From Acanthamoeba lenticulata (lineage: Eukaryota; Discosea; Longamoebia; Acanthamoebidae): 19,542 nt of DNA. Shown here one piece after another: positions 8,150 through 16,153 of the stretch. The DNA lies in contig NAVB01001687.1 of the NCBI GenBank assembly GCA_002179805.1, positions 1-19,542 on the forward strand, in the 5' to 3' direction. Position 1 is the stretch's first letter. Every line of letters starts with the position of its first letter. A program made the position numbers and the translations under genes. The notes under the pieces were generated by a model, which ran no database searches, had not been told where the DNA came from, and saw only the letters and a program-made list of their open reading frames with translations.

Positions 8150-8881
8150 ATGCAAAGATATGGAGCAGCGGTGGTGGGCGGCTTGCTGGCCTCAAGTTGC
8201 TGTGTGATACAACTCGTGCTCAACTTTTTCTCAATCGCCTGCGCCGGGTTCAATACAGTGCTGGAGCCATATCGCCCCTTTTTCCTCGCATTGGCTCTTG
8301 GGACTCTCATTTACAGCTTCTGCACGGACGTACTCACGTGTGACAAGCCAAGCGGCGGGAACATAAACTCGCGCATGGATGCGCTGGCACCCATGGCTAC
8401 GTGTCCAGACCGCCCGCGGAGGAAGCTCGTTCGATTCGCCATCACTGCTGCAATTGTCTGCTTCCTCTCCTTTTCGCCAGAGATTGTATCCTTCATCAAC
8501 GCGCACAACGGCCTGTTGCTCGCTCCCTTTCATCGCCACGTTGACTCTTCTTTGAGCGCTCCTACGGTGCACTCATGCAACTTGCAGGAGGGCGACCCCG
8601 CTACACGCATCTTCTTGGAGGTCGAAGGGCTTCACTGTGGGGCGTGCGAAAACAAGGCCATTCATGCTCTGCTCCGGCTGAATCCTTGTGCTCATGTTCA
8701 ACTAGCCTACCGGACAGGCCAGGGCCACATCACGATCCATTCTGCCGACGCTCCGACGTTGACCAACCTGCTCATAGAACAGGCGATCGCTGATGTCAAG
8801 TTTGCTGCCCGAGTAGTGCGTCGCGAGACCATCGCCTTCCTCGCCCCAAGCCCCTCGCAGCTGCCGATCACGCGACCTTGA
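8150..8881 (+). CDS. MerT-like transporter fused to a MerP-like heavy-metal-binding (HMA) domain
   Basis: An intronless frame of 243 aa from ATG 8150. The first half matches MerT, the inner-membrane Hg(II) importer of bacterial mer operons. Helix 1 has a vicinal Cys pair (GGLLASSCCVIQLVL, Cys17-Cys18), followed by the signature LEPYRPFF (38-45). Helix 2 is FFLALALGTLIYSF. A loop has a second Cys pair (Cys58, Cys64) and helix 3 is VRFAITAAIVCFLSF (94-108). A linker of about 45 residues leads to an HMA/MerP-type domain (about 152-226) with the metal site GLHCGAC (Cys163, Cys166), the counterpart of GMTCxxC. In bacteria MerP hands Hg(II) to MerT and reductase MerA detoxifies it; no merA is in this window. 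Fused MerT-MerP proteins are known in bacteria. A eukaryotic copy without introns suggests transfer (inference). It could instead move another thiophilic metal such as Cu(I). The longer start at 8003 is an alternative. Confidence 0.8.
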   Translation: MQRYGAAVVGGLLASSCCVIQLVLNFFSIACAGFNTVLEPYRPFFLALALGTLIYSFCTDVLTCDKPSGGNINSRMDALAPMATCPDRPRRKLVRFAITAAIVCFLSFSPEIVSFINAHNGLLLAPFHRHVDSSLSAPTVHSCNLQEGDPATRIFLEVEGLHCGACENKAIHALLRLNPCAHVQLAYRTGQGHITIHSADAPTLTNLLIEQAIADVKFAARVVRRETIAFLAPSPSQLPITRP

Positions 8882-8961
8882 GCCTCTTCTTCAGCTATCT
8901 GTCGTTTATGAGTCCGTTATGTACATAATTGCTTGTTCTCTACATTTGGCAGACTCGTCTC

Positions 8962-9333
8962 TCAGTCAGCCACGATCAACAGGTTGTGCGCCACCGTGGT
9001 GGCTGGTTCTCCTTGTTGGTGGGCACTTCGCTGCCTCCGGAGCCACAAGGCTGTGGTGGCAGCTGCGAAGAGGACGATACCAAGGGTGATGGCGATCGCC
9101 CATTGCGTCGGCGGCGTCGGGACGCCCTTGGGGTAGAACGACGACCGTCGGGGAGGGCTGGTGGGCGATGCCGCAGGCGAGGGCAATAAGTCCGCCTCAG
9201 AGATCGGTGAAGGTAGAGCTGCTTCTGGCTCCGCCATGGTAGAAGGAGAAGGGGTTAGGTACGTGGCGGCCGCGCAGCTGCAAGACGCGGCGATGACGAC
9301 GAACAAGCACAAGGCAAATCGCAACGTTGGCAT
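8962..9333 (-). CDS. Small single-pass type I membrane protein
   Basis: An intronless frame of 123 aa from ATG (complement of 9331-9333). Residues 1-24 form a classic signal peptide (MPTLRFALCLFVVIAASCSC). A short ectodomain rich in Pro, Ser, Ala and Glu follows (about 25-77). A membrane helix (WAIAITLGIVLFAAATTALW) ends in a stop-transfer LRRQR, and a cytosolic tail of about 25 residues follows. I see no known domain; the ectodomain is a likely O-glycosylated stalk (inference). The gene is convergent with the MerT-MerP gene, with 80 bases between stops. Confidence 0.65.
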   Translation of the reverse strand: MPTLRFALCLFVVIAASCSCAAATYLTPSPSTMAEPEAALPSPISEADLLPSPAASPTSPPRRSSFYPKGVPTPPTQWAIAITLGIVLFAAATTALWLRRQRSAHQQGEPATTVAHNLLIVAD

Positions 9334-9699
9334 TCTCTCTGTTCGCAAGGAAGGACGATTGTCTGCAGCTTCAACTTAGCCTTCGTGAAGCTTGGACCAC
9401 CTGGTGAACTGGCTGTCGGTTGGCTTCATCATCGAGCAAACCCGCCGACTTCCTTGCGGAAAGAAGCTCTGCTTGCGTGCCACGAGCGCCACTTGTGCAT
9501 TGTTTGCATTCCTGGTCAGTTCCCTCCTATTGTTCCATTTCTTGGCAGAACTCCGCTTTGGTGGCTGTTTGCGAGACAAGGAGGATAGCTCGTTCTGCCT
9601 CCAGCTTAGAAGATCTTCCGGCAGGCTTCGCACGGCTCACTTGGAAGGGCGTCACCGCACTAGTTTCTGTTGTATGCGGTGTTGCTAGAGGGAGACCAT
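9334..9699. other. Divergent intergenic region, no supported gene
   Basis: 366 bases lie between the type I membrane protein (minus) and the DUF616 gene (plus). Open frames exist on both strands (for example complement of 9376-9633) but they lack an ATG near the start and show no domain. The stretch likely holds two promoters and 5' leaders. Confidence 0.45.
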
Positions 9700-11703
9700 A
9701 TGAACAAAACAAAAACCAGCTTCTTCGCTGGTTCGGCGGGCTGGTCACCATCAACATGGCTCCTTTTGTTGATGTTTACAGCCTTGAGCTCCAGCTGCGA
9801 CATTCCCGGCGCTCGTGATTACGGCACCTTCGCTGACGTACTGCGCTGCACACGGCAAGTCCGCGACTGCCAGATAGTGGTGGTTACTGTCATCTTCCAA
9901 GCTGTCGACGAGCTCCGACCGGCCTACAGTGAGCCGCCCCTGTCCCAGCAGCACCTAACAACGTGTTTCTTTGCCATCGTGGACAAGGTCACCTACGCCG
10001 CCATTTTGTCAGACAAGTCCGCCCCACCAAGCCCCTCGCCCTCCCCAGGTTACAACCCTTCTTCTTCCTTAACCCCTTTCATTTAACGGCCGTTTTGTTT
10101 GAGTTGGCGTTGCCATAATTGGCAAAGAAGCCTTCAAAATGCTCATCACTCCCTCATGTGTTCTCCACAGACCATCCACTACCTCACTGCCAGTTCAAGC
10201 GGAAAGGGTGGAGTGTGTTTATGGTGCCAGATAGTCAATTGACGTACCACGATCCGCGACGAGACTCGCGCGTCATCAAGACCCTGCTCCACCTCTTCTT
10301 CCCCAACGCCAATTACCACATCTACATGGATGGCAACCTCAACTTGGATGCTCACCCGGTTGACATCGTGCTCCGTAAGTTGATACAAAGGGGCACCGTC
10401 GATGAGCCAGACTTCCTCTTGGCGCTGCCCTTGCATCCAGACCGAACCACAGTGGAGCAGGAGCTTGTCAAGGTGTCTAACGATAACCTGGACTTCCATC
10501 GCACCCTATGGCATCAAGTCGAACTCTACCACCTCACGGAGCAGCCTCCTATACAGCCGCTTTTCCTGGTATCTCTCTCTCTCGTTCGAAAACACAAGTG
10601 CACATGGCACGAAGAGCTAAAGCAGATTTCCTTGTGCTGTGCAGGGTCTGTTCAGGGTGCAGGCAAACAAGCCGCGTATGCGCGCCTTTGAGTGCCTCTG
10701 GTTCTCGCACATTGCCACCCACAGTCGTCGCGACCAGCTCTCCATGGTGAAGGTGCTCAACGATCTCAGCCTAATGCCCTACACGCGCATGCTTCCTTCG
10801 TCTGGGAAGCCATTCTTCTCCAAGATCAAGCACGTCCACGAGACTGGCCGTCGCTTGGACGCCAAGCCTGCGGCCAAACCTTTGCTCAGCCCGCTCCATT
10901 CGGAGCGGAACAACGCGCTTCCCGAGCCAGAGATGCACCGCTTCTTCATCGATCAGCAGAACCTGAAGCAGCGTTCTACGCTCGTGTTCTTCTTTGGGCG
11001 GCTGCGCGGGTACCACCTCCACACGGGCTGGGACGCCTTCCTCCTGTGTCCCGGAGCTGGAGAGGTCGAAGACGAAGATGCTGAAGAGGTGGCCAAGGAT
11101 TTGCGCTCGGTGACCGAAGTCAACGTCATGAGCCGCGACACCAACCTGTTCGATCTTCGACGGGTGGCTGCCATGTCGGACTTCGTGGTAATGCGCTTCT
11201 ACGTGAACCCTGAAGATGAGGGAATTGCTGCCACCTCGCTGCTGCGGCGCTACATAGATGATGGGTCAATCGTGTTGATTGACATTCTCCTCGTCGAGTA
11301 CTCCACCTATGACCCGCAAACTCTGCTGGCGGATCCAACGGTTGCCTTCCGGACAGTGCTGCACGAGGCCGTCGAGGAATGGGGCCTCCATGTGATGCAG
11401 AACTGGAACTCGAGCCGTAACATTGGCTGGGACGACCAGGTCTGGCAGCGGGCGTGGCGACGAAACCAAGCGCTGCTAAAGCTTGCTGCTCCTCACCCTA
11501 CGTCCTCTTATTCTTCCTCCTACTTGTCTTCCTCTTGGTCGTCTTCGCTCTCAAGCGCGGGCGGGACGTCCTCGGCGCTCGATGGCTTCACGGCCGTTTT
11601 CTTTCTGGTCTTCTTTGGTCTCTTCCTCTTCTTCTGTCTTCTCCTTCTTGTGCGACAGCTCCGCCTTCGGCGTCGATTCCCCTATCGTGCCAATCGTCCA
11701 TGA
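9700..11703 (+). CDS. DUF616 (TOD1/MUCI70)-type glycosyltransferase-like protein with C-terminal membrane anchor (3 exons)
   Basis: Exons 9700-10048, 10171-10568 and 10645-11703 give 601 aa; introns are 122 and 76 nt. The N-terminus (WLLLLMFTALSSSC, about 18-31) is a signal peptide or signal anchor. The central part follows the DUF616 pattern: a first strand IVVVTVIFQAVDELRP and an ATFVAF-like CFFAIVD; then GWSVFMVPD; then LLHLFFPNANYHIYMDGNLN (155-174), in which YMDG resembles the nucleotide-sugar site; then CLWFSHIATHSRRDQLS (266-282). Plant relatives include TOD1 (reported as an alkaline ceramidase) and MUCI70 (cell-wall glycan synthesis), so a Golgi glycosyltransferase role is likely but the reaction is unproven. 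Residues about 330-530 form an extra domain I do not recognise. A Ser-rich linker leads to a second hydrophobic helix (about 563-585) and a basic tail RQLRLRRRFPYRANRP. Convergent with NIF3L1. Confidence 0.72.
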
Positions 11704-11875
11704 CTATCTCCTTCTTCCTCTCCTCTTCCCTCCTCTCTTCCTCCTGCTCTGTAGCACTGTACAGTGCCAACCATTGACCAGCACCAACAACAAAAACAAA
11801 TGGTGAACGTTACAGGTTTGCTCTGTTGTTGTTGTTTCCTTTCTCTTCACAACGCGTCGGCCACGCAGGGCTCCT

Positions 11876-13772
11876 TCACACAACGACGAGCGGGTCAGCG
11901 TCGGTGGCGGCGATGTGCACATCGATTTTGCCCTGCAGCTTCTCCTCGAGCATTGTCTTGAAGACCGGCAGGTAGCCCCTGTCAAAGTGCGTTCGCACAC
12001 AAGACGGGTGTGAGCCAAACACTAGTTGCAGTTGGTGGCGGCTGGTGGTAGACGGCAAGACGATTGTCACCGCACCTCTCTGTGTTGGTATGTTCGCACA
12101 AGATGACGGAGGTCCCCTTGGACAGCGCGTCAAGCACCTCGTGGTGGCTCATCTCGCCTGGAAACACATACGCGCGTCAGACCAACTCTGCCAACACAAA
12201 GCGCACACTAAGTGTCACCCAGTACCAGTGAGATAGACATCGGCGCGGGCCGTCTTGACAACGGAGCCGCCGGAGCCCGCACATAAGGCCACCTTCCGCA
12301 CGGCGCTCTGTAGCGTGTGGGTTGGCGCCATGGCCAATCGCACGTTCCTGGCAGAGAAATTACGCCAATCATGTCAGATCAAACTGAACGGGGGCCTGCC
12401 TCTGACATAACACCATTGCGGCTGGTGGCTGGTGCGCACTTGAGGCCCAGCACTTCCTTGATCCGGTTGATGAGGGCGCCCAGCTCGACGGCTTCCTTGA
12501 GCACGCGCACGCGGCCTGCCCAGACGCCGAAACGTGTCAATTAAGCAAAAAAACTATAATAATAATAATAATAAAATAATAATAATAATAATAGGAAAAC
12601 AAAGAACAAAAACAAGGGGCGATACCAGAGCCGGTCGTCGTGGAGGGAAGGTCAGCGAGCGGGTAAGCCTCCCACCTAGGCTCCTCGTGCGGGTGCACCG
12701 AGCGGATGACCCGGTCCAGATCGGCCAGGTGCCGCTTCCCGCAGTTCATCTCGAGCCGGCACTCGCTGAGCGTCTCGAGACGATTCCGGTCTCCCACCAC
12801 TGCGTTATACACCGCGTTCGGGCATGGATGAATTATGAGGCAAAAGTAGAGAGGAGCCAAGGGCAAGCCGAAACACACGAGGCGCACACGAACCCGGATT
12901 GGAGGCGTCGGTGGCAAACCAGCTGCCCACGCCCTGGTGGTGGAAGGCACACTTCTTATAGGCTCCGATCTCCTGTCGCACCACACGCCGTTCAGAAGGA
13001 AAGCCCAGTACTGTACATACGCTGAGGACGACGTGGTGATGGTGGAGGTGGTACCCCGATGCCGATGTCGGCGAGGGCGTCGCGCAGGGCGTCGACACTG
13101 TTCTCGGGCACGCAGACCACCACCTTGTGGGTGTAGGAGCTGGACTTGGGGAAAGAGAGGGACTGGAGCATGTCGCTTTGGCCCTCCCCGAGGCTCTCAG
13201 CGAGCCAGTCGTTGATGCCCCCAGCTACGCTGTCCTGTGAACGTGCCCACGCGAGGCCAACAACAAGGGGGCTGCGTCAGGCAAAGGCCGAGCATACAAG
13301 CAAGGATTGGGGGTTGGGGGGAGTCAAGGAGAGGACTACGATACCAGCGCAGAGTGAGGCGAGTAGATGGCGCACTGGTTCTCGATGCAGCGAATAACGA
13401 TGCGTTGCTTGACGTCGGATTGCGTGAGACGCTTCATGGCTTGGAAGATGGGTGGATGGTAGGCTACAATCATCGTCGTTCCCTCGGTTCCGTTTTCTTT
13501 CTGCTCGCAACCACATGGAAATGCGAAAATGAAAGAACGTAACGTGAGTGAACCTCTTCATTTTCTTCCCTAATCCTCAATTCGCCTTGTCCAAGTACCT
13601 TGACGCGCACAATTTCATCCAGAACAGTCTCAGTAAGGTCAATCGTGAGCACGATGAGAGAGACCCGATTCTTGGCTGAAGGCTGCAGTAAGAGGCCTAC
13701 GTTGTCCCAACTGGCCGCCAGCTCCAGAGGGGCCAGCGATTTGAGGACATCAACCAACTTGCCCAACTCCAT
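11876..13772 (-). CDS. NIF3L1: NIF3-like protein (NIF3L1 family, 9 exons)
   Basis: Exons (complement, 5' to 3'): 13772-13599, 13500-13345, 13234-13055, 12972-12894, 12799-12626, 12515-12440, 12347-12226, 12157-12076, 11978-11876; 381 aa, the usual length for eukaryotic NIF3L1. Family motifs in order: LAPLELAASWDNVGLLL near residues 13-29, VAYHPPIF (His73), SPHSALD (His107, Asp111), a middle PII-like insert, CAGSGGSVV, DVYLTGEMSHHEVLDA and CEHTNTER (His343, Glu347). The His/Asp/Glu set forms the conserved two-metal site. NIF3 proteins form ring-shaped hexamers and occur in almost all organisms. Their substrate is not settled: some bacterial members are annotated as GTP cyclohydrolase type 2, while animal NIF3L1 has been linked to transcription factors. 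Every splice preserves the frame and the motif order. ATG 13772 is the first in-frame ATG. Confidence 0.93.
12555..12593. repeat. (ATA/TTA)n microsatellite in NIF3L1 intron 5
   Basis: Thirty-nine bases of near-perfect ATA repeat (one extra A near the middle) lie inside the 110-nt intron 12516-12625. On the coding strand it reads as TTA repeats upstream of the acceptor, in the position of the pyrimidine tract. Confidence 0.85.
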
Positions 13773-13989
13773 CGGCTGAACGCCGTTCGTCTGGTTCACG
13801 TGCGTAATACTTTCTCACAATCCATTTTTTCTTATATTTTTTACTGCCTGGTATGCGACGCCAACAAGTTTGCAACATACCGCAACATATGAAGGTAATC
13901 GGCAAATAGGGGGTGTTTACTTGACGCCACCAAGGCCGTGAGAATCGTCTCTATACGCAGTCCAGCAGGGTTTGGCCAATCGAGCAAGT

Positions 13990-15000
13990 TTACAAGACCA
14001 AAGGCACGAGCGCCCGACGCCGCGCGAGAAGGGCCGACGTGGGGAAGAGCGCCTTGTACCACGCGTGGGTATGGAGCGCCGAGCGGGTGAGATTGGCCAC
14101 GACAAACGCCAAGATGAGCCACAGGCTCACAACGCTGCCATGGGTCAGCAGCACGAAGGCGACGTAGATGAGGATCTCGGCCAGATAGTGCGGCGAGGAC
14201 ACATACGAGAACCAATCGCCCACCGGCAGCCCATAGCGGCCTTCCTGGCCTGGCGCGGCCGATAGCCGAGAAGGCTGATGCGACTCTTCGTGGCCGTGAC
14301 CGACGCTCTTCTGTTGGTTGCGTCGTTGGCGGGCTTCATCCGAGCCCTTTGCTGGAGGTGGTGTTGAAGCGGAAGCCGAGGTAGTGGATGACGGAGAACG
14401 CAGACGCGCAAGGATGCGATGGCAGATGTGCTGGTGCCAGTTGGCATAGAGGAAGAGGAGGCAACCACACAAGGTCGCCAAGCTCACTTGTGACCGCTCC
14501 ACCGGAGTGTTGATTGAGTGAGGCGAGAACGCATCGGCGACGAACTCGACCCAAGGCGCGAGACACACGAAGAAGTAATATCCACCAGCGAACAGGACGT
14601 TGGCGTCGCTCACCGGTCGTGGAGAGAAACGATGCACAAACACGCACTCATAGAGTCGCCGCAAGAGGTGCCCTTCAAGCAGGAGGCCGAACAAGGGGTA
14701 CCAGTGCGACAAAGGGGCTAACGAAAATGAAGAGGAGAAGAAGTAGGTAGCAAACAAGAGAGAAGCATTGAGAAGGGAGCCGCCGGCGTAGGCCGAAGTG
14801 AAAACCACTCGGGAGGAGAACCCAAGCAGGCGGTACTGGCTTGGGGGTGGGGCAGCCGTTGTTTTGCCGAATTCTGTCAATCTATCTAGCCATCGCCACA
14901 TAAGCTTCATGCAAAAGAGCAACAGCGCCCCACCCCACACGACCCACATTGCCCAGCGTGCCATCTGTGGCCATTCTGCTGGCAGCAGCCACACATGCAT
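13990..15000 (-). CDS. SRD5A3: Polyprenol/polyprenal reductase, steroid 5-alpha-reductase 3 family
   Basis: An intronless frame of 336 aa from ATG (complement of 14998-15000). It has six or more hydrophobic helices and the C-terminal signature of the family: LPVGDWFSYVSSPHYLAEIL (258-277), then HTHAWYKALFP and RRRALVPLVL at the end. SRD5A3/DFG10 proteins sit in the ER membrane and use NADPH in the saturation of the alpha-isoprene unit on the way to dolichol, which is needed for N-glycosylation. The enzyme was first described as a polyprenol reductase and more recently as acting on polyprenal. Compared with the usual layout there is a hydrophilic insert of about 45 residues rich in Ser, Gln, Glu and His just before the signature. 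It lies between COQ10 (76 bases upstream, same strand) and NIF3L1 (about 217 bases downstream, same strand). The lack of introns contrasts with both neighbours. Confidence 0.9.
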   Translation of the reverse strand: MHVWLLPAEWPQMARWAMWVVWGGALLLFCMKLMWRWLDRLTEFGKTTAAPPPSQYRLLGFSSRVVFTSAYAGGSLLNASLLFATYFFSSSFSLAPLSHWYPLFGLLLEGHLLRRLYECVFVHRFSPRPVSDANVLFAGGYYFFVCLAPWVEFVADAFSPHSINTPVERSQVSLATLCGCLLFLYANWHQHICHRILARLRSPSSTTSASASTPPPAKGSDEARQRRNQQKSVGHGHEESHQPSRLSAAPGQEGRYGLPVGDWFSYVSSPHYLAEILIYVAFVLLTHGSVVSLWLILAFVVANLTRSALHTHAWYKALFPTSALLARRRALVPLVL

Positions 15001-15076
15001 TTTGGTTATTTTTGTTTCTTATTGGTTTTATATATTTTTCTTTTTTTTAACTTGATGGCCTGATGTGGGTTAGAGC

Positions 15077-15969
15077 CTACTGCTTTGGACCGCGCCGGTA
15101 GATATGAGCGCAGCGGTCGCTGAAGACTTGGATCATATTGTGGGTCACCTCCTGGAAATAGGCATCCGCCATCGTCCGGTGGAGCTGTGACCGGAACTCG
15201 AAGCTGATGTCAAACAGCGTGCGGCAGCTCTTCTTGCCTGCGGCACGGCCGGATTCAACGTGAGAAGGAAAACTTGGATCCACAAACAAGTGAGGAAGAG
15301 GAAGGATTTACCATCCTTGGAGAGGTCTTCGAAGGCCCAGTTGTTGATGAGATGGTTAAAGAGGGAGCTGTCCGGAGTGACAACGACCTATGGCGCGGAC
15401 AAGGTCGCCGGAGCAGATCGTGCGTGAGCAAGAGCCATTGACATGGACACACAAGAGCAAGCGGTTGAAAAACAAGACACCTTAAGCGATCGTGGCTTGT
15501 CCATGGTGATCTGGGAAACGTAGCTCTGAGCCGGCAGCATCTTGAACCCGATCCCTGCCAGCCGTTCGGGTTCAACACCCAAGTGAGCAAAGGGTCCATT
15601 TTCCTCTTGAACATCAAAGAACACCACCAGACGGGAGGAGAAGAGGGTGAGCTGCGCACCGAGTTCGGCGTCCATGCGCGTGCCGGACTTGAAGAGAACG
15701 CGCGAGTGTGTGCACCAGGGAAGGAAGTCTTGATACTTGGCTACGTCGGCCACCACATCGAACACCTCCTCTGCAGAATATGGGAGTACGCGCTCATCCT
15801 TGTAGTTGATCGCTTTCCCGCCCGATTGTTCGGCGAAGAGCAGATTGAAGAATGAAGACGCTGTGAGCTGCGGTGGTCGTGCCGGCAGACAAAGAGTCGA
15901 TGCGAAGGGAAGCCTTGCAAGCCGGCACGTTCCGCCGGATGACAGCCCTCGCGTTGCGTGTCGCATCAT
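15077..15969 (-). CDS. COQ10: Mitochondrial coenzyme Q-binding protein COQ10 (4 exons)
   Basis: Exons (complement, 5' to 3'): 15969-15660, 15554-15481, 15387-15312, 15237-15077; 206 aa, close to the family norm. Two adjacent ATGs begin the frame (15969, 15966). Residues 1 to about 45 are rich in Arg, Ser, Ala and Leu without acids, as expected of a mitochondrial targeting peptide. The START/polyketide-cyclase-like domain follows: VLPYSAEEVFDVVADVAKYQ (61-80), DFLPWC, ELGIGFKMLPAQSYVSQI (across the first splice), HLINNWAF, CRTLFDISFEFRSQLH and a C-terminal helix. COQ10 binds ubiquinone in its hydrophobic tunnel and supports respiration and CoQ synthesis without being a biosynthetic enzyme. Intron 1 (105 nt) has no in-frame stop, so an unspliced reading is also open; family alignment favours removal. 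Confidence 0.92.
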
Positions 15970-16153
15970 CAAGCTGACGGAGAGCAAGAGCACAGAAAAC
16001 CAAGAAAAGCCTTGCTGGAATGCCAGGAATTATGCTCTTGGCCAAAATGCAAAAAAGATAAATAAAATACAAAAACTAGCTGTTGTTTCACGCCTAACCG
16101 CCTTTGCCCGAAGACGTCGTATCTGTGAAGAGGAGAAGAGGAGAGCCGAGGAC
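15970..16153. promoter_or_regulatory. Divergent promoter region between COQ10 and the RING-FYVE gene
   Basis: These 184 bases separate the two ATGs and are AT-richer than either exon (AAAAAGATAAATAAAATAC near 16051). The plus-strand frame is open through this region but has no ATG, so I treat it as leader and promoter. No specific factor site is recognised. Confidence 0.4.

Noticed and set aside
14514..14750. Plus-strand open frames opposite SRD5A3
   Set aside because: They are basic, domain-free shadows of a well-supported gene on the other strand.
15388..15993. Unspliced COQ10 frame through intron 1
   Set aside because: Reading through adds 35 residues that break the conserved run ELGIGFKMLP; removing 15555-15659 restores it.
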